A stretch of DNA of 64,000 nucleotides from Eutreptiella sp. 'Long Island Sound 2002' (GCA_964036045.1 OZ038384.1:50568843-50632842), one strand, 5' to 3'; positions 38,514-48,423 are shown, numbered from the stretch's first letter. Notes: generated by a model not told the origin, from the sequence alone. Numbers and translations: made by a program.

Positions 38514-38777
38514 TCACGTTGCGACATTTGTCCCCCAAATGATCTGGTTCTTCTTGGCCTCAAACTCCAGATCGGTGATGATGCCCTGCTTCCGCAATTT
38601 ATTCAGCTCCTTCAGATATAACAGATCGTGATACTGCTGCTGGGTAATGGAGCCCCCCGCAGCAGAACTCACTGAGCCCCGAGGGGTTTCCCAGGCTTTT
38701 GCCCCCCGCTGCGGAGGCAACGTCCCATTGCCTGTCGTTGCTTTTGGAGACCATGTACCGGACTGGACATGCAGGGC
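38514..38777 (-). CDS. Terminal exon encoding a SHOCT-domain C-terminus
   Basis: Acceptor ATAGGTGCAG|GCC follows a pyrimidine-rich tract. The frame then runs 87 codons to a TGA at 38514-38516. The last 30 residues contain LLYLKELNKLRKQGIITDLE then FEAKKNQI, which matches the short C-terminal (SHOCT) domain: a helix, the G-I-I-T turn, and the E-F-x-A-K-K ending. SHOCT domains usually sit at the extreme C-terminus, as here, and are thought to mediate oligomerisation. The preceding part is Ser/Gly/Gln-rich and probably disordered. The exon lies on the same strand as the kinase exons and starts in phase 0, as would follow from the kinase exon at 41342-41761. It may be the 3' exon of that gene or the end of an independent one. 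Confidence 0.6.
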   Translation of the reverse strand, partial: ALHVQSGTWSPKATTGNGTLPPQRGAKAWETPRGSVSSAAGGSITQQQYHDLLYLKELNKLRKQGIITDLEFEAKKNQIIWGTNVAT

Positions 38778-39651
38778 CTGCACCTATTTTGAGGCAAAAG
38801 AACAATGGAAAGCAAAGTTGTTTTGCTTCCAGGTTTGTTGCATTTTTCTGTTCTTGTGTAGCTTCTCAGGGCCTCTAGCCATGGATGGTGTTACGCACGA
38901 GTGCCATCTGTGCCAAGTGAGCTGCAGCTGATTCAACCTGCCCACATCCTGGGACCCCGTTCCTTTGATGCTCCTGCCTCCACTGCCTCCACTCGTGGAT
39001 AGGTGGGTTAGGTTTTGGGTGGGTGGGGGGATGGGGAGAAAATGAGGTTGAATACCTCAGGGGATACCCAAGCCGCAGAGTCACATTAAGGCGTCTTTAT
39101 GAGGGATCCCTGTCCTGACTCGCGCTGTTCTGCCCCATCAAACCCCATCCAATTGATCCTGAGACCCCGCATTGGCCATCAGATGCTATGACCACTGAGC
39201 TGCAGGCACGGGGGCTGCCGCCAGCCAATGTGTGACCCTGAGGGGTGTGAGACCGTTTTGGGGGCTGTAGGGGGGGGGGGGAACACCCCCCTTCGTTGAC
39301 CCAAACCCAGCACCTTTTCGTCGGGCACCTCCGAACGTGCAAATAGACAAAGCTAACAAGACACACTGTGGCCGGTCATAGCTCGTGGTTGTTCTGCTGC
39401 ACTCCCAAACCAGTACTGAATGTTGCCTTGAGTTCGCCCATAGGCTATCAAATGTCTCTTAGGCTGGCTTGGGTCAGCTCTCTCTCTCTCTCCGTGGAAC
39501 CCGGTTATGCACGCATGGTCGGTGCGGTGCTCGTAGTCACCGTGCATGCAAAACAGGTTATGCGGGCCTCCACTGGCCCACAAATAGTGTCCCTTCCCCT
39601 TGTTCCAAACCACAAACATGTATATAGAGAAGGGAAGGGAGGGGAGGGGCC
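38778..39651. other. Unassigned sequence
   Basis: No gene recognised. It includes a G run near 39268-39281 and a (TC)n tract near 39478-39490. Confidence 0.4.
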
Positions 39652-39831
39652 TCAAGCATCGGAATCATCCTCCCACTCGTCACGTGCCCTCTTGCTAGTA
39701 CTCTTGGGCCGAGCACGCTTCTTTGGCCGGGCTGCTTGCGACCTTGTGACCCGGCAGGCTAAGCCATCACACATGGATTCCGATGGCACATAGTCACAAG
39801 TGCCAGACGGGGCACTACTGTTGGAGGATGC
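39652..39831 (-). pseudogene. C-terminal tail of a frame interrupted by an inserted element
   Basis: The minus-strand frame has no start of its own. It enters from the inserted element, reads a Ser/Asn-rich stretch, then TRSQAARPKKRARPKSTSKR (a strong basic nuclear-localisation-like run), then an acidic end DEWEDDSDA and TGA at 39652-39654. Upstream on the same strand, across the insertion at 39832-40507, lies a Ser-rich run and a CxCG zinc finger (40543-40662). I infer one protein, zinc finger then Ser-rich linker then basic-acidic tail, split by the insertion. The frames of the two halves differ, so a frameshift or lost bases must also be assumed. Confidence 0.45.
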
Positions 39832-40507
39832 ACTAGTAAACCCCCCCCAAATTTAGTCCCCCCCCCCATAATTTAGTCCCCCCCGAAATTTAGCCCCCCC
39901 CCCCCCCCCCCCGGCCTTATTAAGTGTCCTGCCATATTTAGTCCCCCTTGAGCCTCCCAAGCAAACGGTGCATGGACACATCGAGGGTACACTTTTTAGA
40001 ACTACAAGTGTCACTTGAAGAACGAAGTCAGTTTCATCGGCTTTTTTGTGTTGGAAGCAACAGCAGAGGCATGGGCCACAGCTTTGTCCGACAGTCCCAA
40101 ATCTGTTTGTCCTCGGCGTTTTCGCTTTTTCCCAGAATTTTCATTTGTTTGAGCATCACCAGGTGGTACATCATCAACATCATCAGCGTCTGTTGCATCA
40201 GTGTCGTTGCCACTGTCTCCAATGTCGTTATCACTGACTTGTTCCCCAATGTCTTGTTCCTCTGAAGATGTCTCAGAAGGTTCATTAGACAAGCCATCAA
40301 GTCCTGGGTCCACCTGCTGCAACTCAAAATCAGATTCACAATCTGAATGTTCCATGCAGCCAACATAAAGCAAAGCTGAATGAAATGTGAAAAGTGCACG
40401 TGGCACGCACCTCCCAAATTTAGCCCCCCCCCCCCCCCCCCCCGGCCTTATTAAGCATCCTGCCACATTTAGTCCCCCGGGGGACTAAATTTGGGGGGGG
40501 GGTTTAC
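39832..40507. mobile_element. Poly-C-flanked terminal-inverted-repeat element
   Basis: The left end reads AGTAAACCCCCCCCAAATTT. The right end is its complement, ending AAATTTGGGGGGGGG then GTTTACT. Inside, the phrase GGCCTTATTAAG followed by TCCTGCCA and TTTAGTCCCCC occurs twice in direct orientation (about 39913 and 40444), each time after a C run of 19-20 bases. Flanking words TGGAGGATGC (39822-39831) and TGGAGGAGGC (40508-40517) are a possible 10-bp target duplication with one mismatch. It contains one short open frame (40011-40355). It is probably a non-autonomous DNA transposon. The family is unknown. Confidence 0.65.
40011..40355 (-). CDS. Small acidic/basic protein inside the inverted-repeat element
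   Basis: 114 codons from ATG at 40355 to TGA at 40011-40013. The N-terminal two thirds are very acidic (many Asp, Glu, Ser, Asn). Then comes the basic run KKRKRRGQ and a C-terminus ending KKPMKLTSFFK. The ending resembles a PCNA-binding motif (x-x-L-x-x-F-F) but lacks the usual first Gln, so this is only a resemblance. No zinc finger or catalytic motif. It may be an exon captured from a longer transposon gene. Confidence 0.4.
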   Translation of the reverse strand: MEHSDCESDFELQQVDPGLDGLSNEPSETSSEEQDIGEQVSDNDIGDSGNDTDATDADDVDDVPPGDAQTNENSGKKRKRRGQTDLGLSDKAVAHASAVASNTKKPMKLTSFFK

Positions 40508-40542
40508 TGGAGGAGGCATTGGTGCTCGAGCTGCTGCTACTA

Positions 40543-40662
40543 CTACTGCCACTGCATTCGCTTCTTGTGGGTCTTACCTTGAAGGTGCGCTTGAATCGCC
40601 TCATCTGTGATGGACCGTAACACCATTCCGCACTCACAATCGTACTGTGTGTGGTAGGGCAT
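40543..40662 (-). pseudogene. CxCG zinc-finger N-terminus of a transposon-like protein
   Basis: ATG at 40662 starts MPYHTQYDCECGMVLRS, then a short spacer and AHLQGKTHKKRMQ. This has the C-x-C ... H-x5-H layout with the HLxGKxHKxR ending seen in U1-type/matrin-type zinc fingers, which bind nucleic acid. The frame meets TAG TAG TAG then CAG CAG directly after, in a CAG/TAG triplet run. One base over, the frame becomes a long Ser run leading to the inserted element. A related finger (CKCGM ... HLKSPAHADRL) occurs at 61.9 kb. Probably a transposon-encoded protein, broken here. Confidence 0.5.
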
Positions 40663-40829
40663 TGTAATGTCTGAAGCACCATGAAGAAAAAACGGATACC
40701 AAGGAACCACGTTACACATGTGGTAGTGACGCAAGCAACACGCAGCTCATGGTGTGCATGCCCACTCCACAAGGTCAAGCATCCCTATTTTCACAGATGG
40801 GGAACCGCCCCATTTGCAACTTAGCCATT

Positions 40830-40995
40830 TGCGCACACCCCATGGAGCACCGAAGCGTGGTAATCCTCAACCGCAACACAACATAGCATGACGCAAGCGA
40901 ATCAAAGTCTATATCCAAGGGGCCACGCCGGAGCGTGGGAGTCCGTATCCCCAACTATAGGGGCCACGCCAAAGCGTGGGAGTCAAAAAAAAAAG
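40830..40995. repeat. Hairpin repeats GGGGCCACGCC..GCGTGG
   Basis: Two close copies of GGGGCCACGC followed by 3-4 bases and GCGTGGGAGTC, with CCACGC pairing to GCGTGG. A diverged relative lies at about 51000-51055. They resemble the units at 33.5 and 49.0 kb in layout. Confidence 0.65.
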
Positions 40996-41341
40996 GAAAG
41001 AAAGTGGGAGGAAAAATTATTTAACTTGTATTGTCCCCATGCAGAGGGGCCCCAACAAAAGCAGGAAGTGGCTTTGTGCGTTTTTTAATTCCCCTGAAAA
41101 ATCTGAGCATTTCGAGTATAAACACATGTGGTGAAAACAAAAGTTCGACCCGTACCGGCTGCCCAAGGCAAAATCTCCGTTGCCAACAAAGCACACTGTT
41201 CCGTGCAACCATTTTGGGGTCCGTAAAGCCGCCCCCCCCCCCCTTTGGGGTCGGGTCATGACCAGGATCAGCCCCCATGGCTGCAGGGAATCTCTTTGGA
41301 AAATGAAGGGGAGGGTAACTGTGACGCGCCAAGACTGGGAC

Positions 41342-41761
41342 CTGCTTTGCGTCCGTGGCTGTACTCCAGATCAAAGAGGCACCGCTGATGTCCTTCACTT
41401 CTGGCACCAGTTCCTTTGCCTTCTTCTTCTTCTTCTTCTTCTTCTTGGGGGTTGGCTGTGGGTGAATCTGCATTGTTTCCTGTGACTCCTCCGGCCCCTT
41501 CAATGTGGACCATGACTCCCACCGCACCGTATCGCCCGGCAACGAGTTGATGGTATTGCCAGGCCCGGACTGGAGTGTGCTGCGGTGTGACAGCATGGTC
41601 CCCGGGTTTGCACTGCTCCCGCTTGTTGCATCATTTGGGAAGTCTGAGCCGTAGGGACTGGAATCTGAAGCGTTTGGGAGGTCCTCTGTGCCTGAATGCA
41701 CGGGCCTTGAGTGGGGCTCGTCAGCACCTGCCATGGTCGTGGTTCCTTGTTGGGGACCATA
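41342..41761 (-). CDS. Kinase gene, exon after the catalytic domain (disordered tail)
   Basis: Acceptor CTGTAG|TAT at 41762-41763 continues in phase 0 from the kinase exon at 42148-42261. About 140 codons follow, rich in Ser, Pro, Gly, Asp and Gln, with a run of nine Lys encoded by a (TTC)n tract at 41421-41446. There is no recognisable domain, so this is a likely disordered C-terminal tail with a basic patch. I placed the end at GCAAAGCAG|GTCCCA because it keeps phase 0, but the frame stays open to 41021 and the donor is not certain. What follows is unknown; the SHOCT exon at 38.6 kb starts in a compatible phase. Confidence 0.55.
41421..41446. repeat. (TTC)n microsatellite
   Basis: About nine TTC triplets. 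Read on the minus strand they encode the Lys run in the kinase tail exon. Confidence 0.9.
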
Positions 41762-42147
41762 CTACAGACAGACGGCAGGAAGCTCAAGCATGAGATGAGA
41801 AAATTGCGGAAAATTGCGGTCCTCAATCCGTCCCCCCTGCACTCAGGTGGCATCCAATGAGGTCACCAATACCAGCTGGTGGCAATCAGTGGCGGGTGAC
41901 CGGTATTCCAATACAACAGTGGCCCAAAACCTGACATGACCACAGGGTGTGGCTCATCCCCCTCATCACCTAACAAAAGGAGGCCCTGCACCTCCCCAAG
42001 CAATCCAGCCCCACTTAGCATCAGACAGCACAACTCACAGCACGGAAATCACAAATCACACAACCCACAGCCCACAGCACACAACACACAGTTCACAGCA
42101 CACAGCTCGCAGCAGACAACACGCAACACACAGCACATGAGGCCGAC

Positions 42148-42261
42148 CTCCGGATCGTCGCCATCGCTTTCACAGCTTTCTCGGCAGAAATTGGACATCA
42201 GCAACTCCTGCACAGTAGCCCGATTCTTTGGCTCCACTTGGAAGCACATTTCGAAGAAATT
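42148..42261 (-). CDS. Kinase gene, exon with subdomain XI
   Basis: 114 bp, phase 0 at both ends: acceptor TTTGCAG|AAT, donor CCGGAG|GTCGGC. The 38 codons read NFFEMCFQVEPKNRATVQEL then LMSNFC and an acidic end. This is protein kinase subdomain XI: hydrophobic F-F, the C-F, then P-x-x-R with the invariant Arg, then A-T-V-x-E-L-L before the terminal helix. Joined to the exon at 51689-51794 it gives ISACVR|NFFEMCF, which matches the spacing of STE/MAPKKK kinases. The intron between them is about 9.4 kb and carries a transposon. Confidence 0.85.
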
Positions 42262-43722
42262 CTGCAAACGTGATGTCCAACCGGATTGCAGGTGATACCA
42301 CGGCCTGCGCCAGAAGACCTTCATCACATAGGTACCCTCTAGCCTCCAGCAGGTGTCCATTGAACCTCACCCTGTGCCCTGAATTAGAGGGCTTGCTGAG
42401 GGGGGGAGGGGGCAGGATCATGTGCGCCTTTTAATGTGGGCATTGATGAAGGATTGGCGGGCACCCGTTGGGCAGTGCCCATGTGGTGATGGTCCCTTGG
42501 TCTGGCTATGTGCCATATGCATGTGCCTGCATTTGTGAACCTGTGTGCCTCCCAGCAGTCCGAATAGAAGAGGGCCGCTGCGCGTCCATTTGACCGATGT
42601 TGTTACCGCTTAAAATGAAAAACTCAGGCCAAAACGTCGGAAAATCAACTTCAAATTTGGTGCAGTTCTGCTGAATTATGATCATTTCTTGGGTTTTGCA
42701 GCAGTTTTAGGCAGTTTTTTGGGTTGTCCCCATTGGATACAGTTGGGGAGACTTCAGTCCACATACAGCGCTCCATGCCACTTCGTACAATTCGCTGTTG
42801 GCCAGTCGGGTATCTTTCAACAGATCCCGTTTCCAGTCCAACGAGCCTCGAACCGGGCGACCAAGGCAAGCCTCTCCACCTCCACCCGCCTGTTGCCGCT
42901 TTGGACGGCATGTACAGACCATCCATGATTTAGACGCTGTTGCTAGGGGCAGTAGTTGGGCAGGAGGGTCACAACATGCGTAAGTGTATGGTCAAATCCA
43001 ACAGAGGGTGGCACCCCATGCCATAGCTGGCACTGCCCATCACATGAGGAGCGGGGGTCGGGGGGCAACAAACCGGGAGCGTGCTTCGATCCTTGCTATG
43101 CAAATGCTGTACAGATGTTGACCGACAGCAGTTCGCAAAGAAGGCAACGGTGGTTGATGCGAATGCATGACTGCCAGCGTGATGGCGTTTACTGCACTCA
43201 CTGAAACACACTGCAGCGGGGCTAGTGGGTGATCTCGTGCATGGCCGCAGTAACATCAGTGGTGATAGATTTACCCCTTTTTGAGTACAAAGCTCTCCCG
43301 GCTACAGGGGCTGGACCATGAACGGGCCAAAGGGAAGCAGACACAGGGGGGGGGGTACAACGGGTGCCAATAAAATTGCTCAACAATGGGGGAGGAGGGC
43401 ATGCCGGGGGGGGGGGAAGCGTAGCTCGATTGTGGAAATAAGCGTAAGTCGCTTTTGGCGGGGGGAGGTAAGTCGCGTAAACTTTTTTTGGGGGCGTAAG
43501 TCGCGTATGGGAAAAAAAACCCTTTTTTCAAAAGAAAAAAAAAAGGCGGGGAAACACAAGAACCACCCAACAACCGCCATTGCTACCGGAGGACGTGAAG
43601 CATATAGCCCCCACGGACATTTTGGGTACCTCCGGCACGGGTAAAGCAATGGAGCCGTGGCGTAAAGGGTGGTCTTTATACTCATCGCCGGCAGATGGCG
43701 GAAATAACGTGGAGCACACTCA
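42262..43722. other. Intron segment left of the transposon
   Basis: Part of the long kinase intron. No gene is recognised. GTAAGTCGC occurs three times at 43444, 43468 and 43496 beside long A, T and G runs, perhaps subterminal repeats of the neighbouring transposon. Poly-G runs lie near 43349 and 43411. Confidence 0.5.
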
Positions 43723-46041
43723 TCATGACCGCAAACAAGAAATGCAATTTGCCTTTCGGCCTTTGGCAAGCGGTATCAAAATGACTATATTGCTGCCGGT
43801 GCCACCGGCTACGAAGCTCAAGCTAGCGATACCACCTAAGTCCGGTCACCTCGGGCCAACTACATTCTTCGCATGCAACCACAATGGCGTGGGGCCGACT
43901 ACAAGAAGTCGGCAAACACACGCTTGTAGATCAGACTTTGTGTCCGATGCCTTCGGCTTTCCAAGCGGATTCGTGTTCCGCACACAAGCGTTACGGATGT
44001 CCTTCGCAAGCAACTCTTTCAGCTCTCGAATAAATCGTTTGTCATTCACCAACCGACCCTCTGCGCCCTTTGGGTACGCCTCGGGCACCTCGAAAAGCTT
44101 CCCACGGACGAACACGTATGGACGGGGATCATCACTTGTGGGGGGGTTAGAAGAGGAAGTGGACTGCGGGGTCTGTGGAGGGGCCTTAACATTGCCCTTC
44201 AGTGACTTCCCGTCTTGGGGCACGTCCTTGGAGTTGGAGGCCGGGAAGGCAGGGAATTCACCAACTGTTGGCTCCGAGGAGGAGGCAGCAATGTTGCCCT
44301 TGGGTTCCGAAAGAGGATCCTCTTCATCAAAAAGGAGGGGGGAAGTAGATGGGGGCAGGGACTCAGGGTTGGAGGCTGGGGCAGGAGGAGATTCTCCAGG
44401 CTTTCAGCAAGTCTCCTCCTCCTCCCACCCATTCTCCGGGATGGTAACGGGGACTCGGACGGAGCGATCTGCATTGATGATGCACAGTGCTTCCTTGATG
44501 AATCCTTTCGGCAAAGGTGTAACAACAACATCATCCAGGCTTCCCCTTTGGTTGGCCACCTCATCACAAAGATGTAGCGATTGATAGCCACATGACCAAC
44601 CATCCTCTTGAAAACCCAAAGCCCGAGCATGTGCTGCAACACCCTGTGACCGGAGGCGTCTCAACATTGGCCGGACCAAAGAATTACCACAAAGTGGCTC
44701 CCAAATGTGGACTTTGAAGGCCCATACTTGGACTTTGAAGTCGATGGCACAAAGAAACCAATGGAGCCCTTCGCGATCGTCACTATTAACAAGAAATATG
44801 TGGCGCTGCCTCCAAGCTAAACCAACGGTTGTATGGTTGTTCCCCTTACTGTCTTCGTACTTCCTCATCAACTTCAGGCAGGACGCAATGTATGTCACCG
44901 CCATAGTCCATGCCCGTGGCTCCTCGACCTTATTGTGGTACAACTTGTCGTTCAGCCACGCAACAATGTCCTTATCGCTTAACCAATCTCCCACAACAAG
45001 AGGCTTGGTTTCATCGACGGGCGTCCGGCGGGTCGCTATCCGTGCTGGAGCCACAGGGATAGTAGTATCCTCCTCCTGAGAAATACCGGCATCCAACGGC
45101 TTGGCTACGTTGGAGAGAGTGGCAAGGACAGGCACCACATCATCTTGCTCCGGAGTGGCGGCATTTGAAAGCTCGCTCACCCTACTAGCTAGTACGAACG
45201 CCTCGTATGAGTCCACCTCATCCTCAACTGCACCAGGGGGCAAGGTGGCTTGCAAGAGGGAGTCCACGTCAACCTCGGTTTTCCACTTGCGGTACAACCA
45301 CGTATCCTTATCAGAAGGGATGCGGCCTCGCATCGGGCACTCCACTGTGGTCAAGCAAAAACCACAGCCTTCGCAGCGCATGCACCACATGTACACTTTT
45401 CGCTCGCACGGCCCACAAGTCCAAGGGGGGTAGAAAAGATTCAATTGGTGCCACGTCTTCCCATGCCGGGCGGGTTCGCCTTTGGAGGGCACTGCCACAG
45501 CATCCTCGGACGCATCTGATGCTGCACCATCCATACTGGATCGCGGACCTCGTTGTTTGAGGCCCTTCTTGTGGGCTTTCTTTGAGGAAGACTATTTTGG
45601 TGGTTTTGCCCGTGCAGTGACCAAGCGTTCCACACATCCCAACTTGAAGGGCCGTTGCGCAATCAATTCCCAAGATGATTGGGTGGGAACCTTGAAGCCT
45701 GAAAGCTTCACAATGTGCCACAAAAGGACGCCTTCACACAATGCATACGTCCCGTATGTTGGGCGAGTGCAACGCTCTACGTTGACCCGGTGGATTGACA
45801 TGAAGGCAACAAAATCGTTCCATTGCAACGATTTGCGGATCTCTATCTTTCGCAATGTCTTATTCCACGACGCCACTGCTGCGGCATCAACAAAAGGGCA
45901 TCCCTTGGTAAACGCTAGAAGACCCAATTTCGTTCTAGCCTAGAACTTCTCGCCTAGATGTTCCAGCCTAGACTAGATCAATACTAGAACAATATAATGT
46001 CCACCAAGAAGTGCCATTTCCTTCATTGTTCCGCCGAGCAT
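43723..46041 (-). pseudogene. Ulp1/C48-like cysteine protease protein of the transposon
   Basis: Start ATG at 46041. Exon 1 is 37 bp, then a 90-bp GT-AG intron (46004-45915), then one long frame. That frame is broken by TAG at 45594, TGA at 44406 and TGA at 43848, and ends at TGA 43723-43725. Counting from the Met at 45534: a cysteine cluster C40, C43, C51, C54, C57, C60, likely zinc-binding; an acidic linker; then a C48-like domain with H258 (LHWF), E279 (VHIWEPL), Q309 and C315 (FQEDGWSCGYQS). That is a complete His-Glu-Gln-Cys set; Glu instead of Asp is the arrangement known from adenain-type members of the wider fold. After residue 376 comes a Pro/Ser-rich region, then a short folded part with VFVRGKLFEVPEAYPKG. 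A SUMO- or ubiquitin-like substrate is typical of the fold but unproven here. Confidence 0.7.
45915..46004 (-). other. CTAG-rich intron of the protease gene
   Basis: 90 bp, with donor CTTCTTG|GTGGAC and acceptor GGTCTTCTAG|CGTTT. Splicing joins MKEMALL to AFTKGCPF in frame. It holds seven CTAG words in about 72 bp, including the inverted repeat GTTCTAGCCTAGAAC. Confidence 0.65.
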
Positions 46042-46113
46042 GCTTGCTATTGCCCATAGTGCATTCTCCCATGATCATCTCTCACCCACTTAGATATCTC
46101 GTAGTTCTTTGCA
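46042..46113. promoter_or_regulatory. 72-bp shared upstream region of two divergent transposon genes
   Basis: Only 72 bp separate the minus-strand ATG (46041) from the plus-strand ATG (46114). Any promoter for both genes must lie here or inside the coding regions. No TATA box is seen. It contains TGATCATC and AGATATCT. Assigned by position only. Confidence 0.45.
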
Positions 46114-48423
46114 ATGAAATGTCCCTCCACTTTCCCCCTTGCTCCCTCCTCAACCGGGGAGGATACCTCCCGATTGTCTAAGGCATTACGGGACTTGAGT
46201 GGGGCTACTAGCCTCAAGGATGAGCGAGTGGGCCATTACTTGGCCATGTGGGCGCTATCATGCCCCCTAGCGTGACGGCAATTCAAAAGCGCCGTCCAAT
46301 ATGTGAACAGCGCCACTTCCACCCAAACTACGGGTGAGGCATGCAAGGCCGCCGTTGAGGCATACGCCGCCTCCCTACTCCCCCCCACCGCCATCTATGT
46401 GTGGACTTGTGCTCAACATGAGGGCCCCCAAGTCCTCATGGAGGACCCTCTCGGAGCTCTACACGCTCCGCAAGTTGGAGTACCACCGCACCGTCCCCAG
46501 TGGCCCCTACTCCCGTCCAATTTGCACCGAGCGGGACTTCCAAGCCCGTTGGAAGGAGTTGGGCGCCCCCGTGGAGTTGGATCCCCCCGTTGCCACGGTG
46601 TTGCCCAAGGCCACCGGGATCTCATGCCCCTTTGCCTCATGGGTCAAGTACATCCTCTCCCGGCCGGGCTTGGTGCGGCCAATCAACGGCTCCTTCCCGT
46701 TGACATTGATCGTCATGGGGATGCCTACCCCGTGGCCGGGGGCAAATGGACTCAACTCACCATCTCCTTGGCCAATTTTGACCGCTTGGCCCGCTCCCCC
46801 GCGGGCCTTTGGGTGTTGAGCATGGCCAATTGTGATGACAAGGCCATGGACACCCTTGGGACATTGTGGAAGAGCAATTGGGAGGTACTCCTCTCACCTG
46901 GTGCCTTTCACTCGTTCTAGTTTTGTTCTAGTTAGCCTCGGACACAGCTCGCTAGAAGCTACGCTAGATTAGACTAGAAAGAAATGAACCACCCCCACTG
47001 TTTCGTGTTTAGGTGATTCAAGAGATCATGGGCACGGGGCTCGTCCAATGGGGGGCCTCCAAGGAGGAGGCAAAGGTGATCCTCGGGGGGGATCAACCGT
47101 GGACAAGGAGGGTGGTCAGGGTGTCCACAAGCCCCCAAGTGGGCTCCATTAGCAACGAGGGGATATGGAATGCCCTAACGAACTTGGGAGGGTAGCATTA
47201 TCCTGCGGACCATGGAGGGTGATGAGCCCCACTACACGGGCTTCTCCTTGGGACGCCTTCTTTACAAGCCGCTGGTCGCAGTATGCAACGTATTTTGAAA
47301 TTGCCACATGGCTGGGTCGTCTTGTGCATTTTGCACTTGATGATGGCCATGGGTCGCTTGTTCGGGGAGTTTGTCGACCGGGAGGCTACGGGGGTCACCC
47401 CTTCGCTCCGTCAAGACCTGCAAGTGCTCCTGTCGGAGTGGCGTGCAGGTTGGAGCATTTACGGGTCAGCTTTGCCGGACAGGGAAGAAACGCCCAATTT
47501 TTTTGAGGCATGGCCGGATATTGCTGGGTCCCTTGGCATCACGCCGAGCTCGGCCAAGTACAAGGCCATCGCTAACCTGTGGGACCTGCTGCAGGCCCTC
47601 TATTGTACATATGAGGGTCGTAACCCGTTGAGTTGTGCCGCACTAGCGAAGGATTTCCGCCTTCACTGTACTGTTGGTACGGCATCATGGTATTTACTGA
47701 GCCTTGAGCATGATGTAGATGCCATGTTGCAGAACATTTGCCCATTTGGGTTGGCCATGTTTTCCGGCGACGTTTCAGAAAGCATCAACCGCTTTCTAAA
47801 ACATGGCCATAACGAGCACGGCAATCGGGGGGGGGGGGGGCTTTCAGGTGGAGGGGGTGGATGAGGTGTCGGGGCGTACATGGTCGGCCATCCACAGGGA
47901 GGCCAATGTGCAAGGATGATGAAGAGTCTGTCCAAAGGAAGCTTGCATGTGGTCCTGGCCTCTCCTCACCTCCATGGCATCCCTACCCAAGCATGGAACT
48001 TAGGACCAGGGCCCCCCGTGCACAACCCATAACACATCGATATATGCAAAAAGCCACATCATACATTGCTCAACATCGTTACAAACACGTTGTTGGGCGT
48101 ATCTTGCTACTAGACAGCAATTGGAGGACTTTGAGGCTGCAGCACGAGGCCATCAACGTTCCCAGCACGAGAGAATGGAGCAGACTATTGCGGATCTCGT
48201 GGGGCATTTGAATGGTTTCTGCCGAAAACGAAAGCACGAGCATGGCACCGCTGGTCTGTCAACGAAAGAGCTCTTTGCAGCCAGGCTCCGCATTGGTTTG
48301 TCAATTGCGATGCCCGGTTCAAAACCTGGGGCAGAGAAGAAAATAGTTCGCGGCAATGCACAATCTAACAAGTTGGACACTGCACATATCAAAACCCTGG
48401 TGTGTGCTACTCATCGGATATTA
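46114..48423 (+). pseudogene. Transposase-like protein of the two-gene transposon
   Basis: ATG at 46114 opens a frame with SRLSKALRDLSG and VGHYLAMWALSC, then TGA at 46273, then open again. Protein-like pieces then follow in order in changing frames: ELYTLRKLEYHRTVPSGPYS; TGISCPFASWVKYILSRPGL; DAYPVAGGKWTQLTISLANF and LWVLSMANCDDKAMDTL; a 128-bp intron; VIQEIMGTGLVQWGASKEEA; SIILRTMEGDEPHYTGFSLG; CILHLMMAMGRLFGEFVDRE; ICPFGLAMFSGDVSESINRF; and a charged tail ending near 48423. At least four single-base frameshifts are needed (near 46455, 46719, 47190 and 47280) plus one in a G run at 47827-47840. Conserved-looking Asp and Glu residues suggest a DDE-type enzyme, but I cannot assign the triad. 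Confidence 0.6.
46885..47012 (+). other. CTAG-rich intron of the transposase gene
   Basis: 128 bp, donor TGGGAG|GTACTC and acceptor GTGTTTAG|GTGATT, phase 0. Splicing joins LWKSNWE to VIQEIMG. It contains five CTAG words within about 70 bp, like the intron of the divergent protease gene. Confidence 0.7.

Larger units (their letters stand above)
43723..48423. mobile_element. Two-gene DNA transposon: Ulp1-like protease plus transposase-like gene (decayed)
   Basis: Two divergent genes, a protease-like one on the minus strand and a transposase-like one on the plus strand, with start codons 72 bp apart. The coding layout resembles large eukaryotic DNA transposons that carry an Ulp1-type peptidase with a transposase; I think of the KDZ (Kyakuja-Dileera-Zisupton) group, but this is from memory and not proven. 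Terminal inverted repeats were not found, so these limits mark only the coding span. It lies inside a kinase intron in which the protease is co-oriented with the host gene. Confidence 0.6.

Noticed and set aside
39368-39793. 141-codon plus-strand frame
   Set aside because: Opposite the basic-acidic tail on the minus strand, which is the better protein; no domain.
42049-42147. Cys/Val-rich extension of the kinase exon frame
   Set aside because: It is translation into the intron through a degenerate CA-rich repeat; the GAG|GTCGGC donor ends the exon.
43580-44584. 334-codon plus-strand frame over the protease tail
   Set aside because: Ser/Gly-rich antisense of the protease gene; the minus strand has the catalytic motifs.
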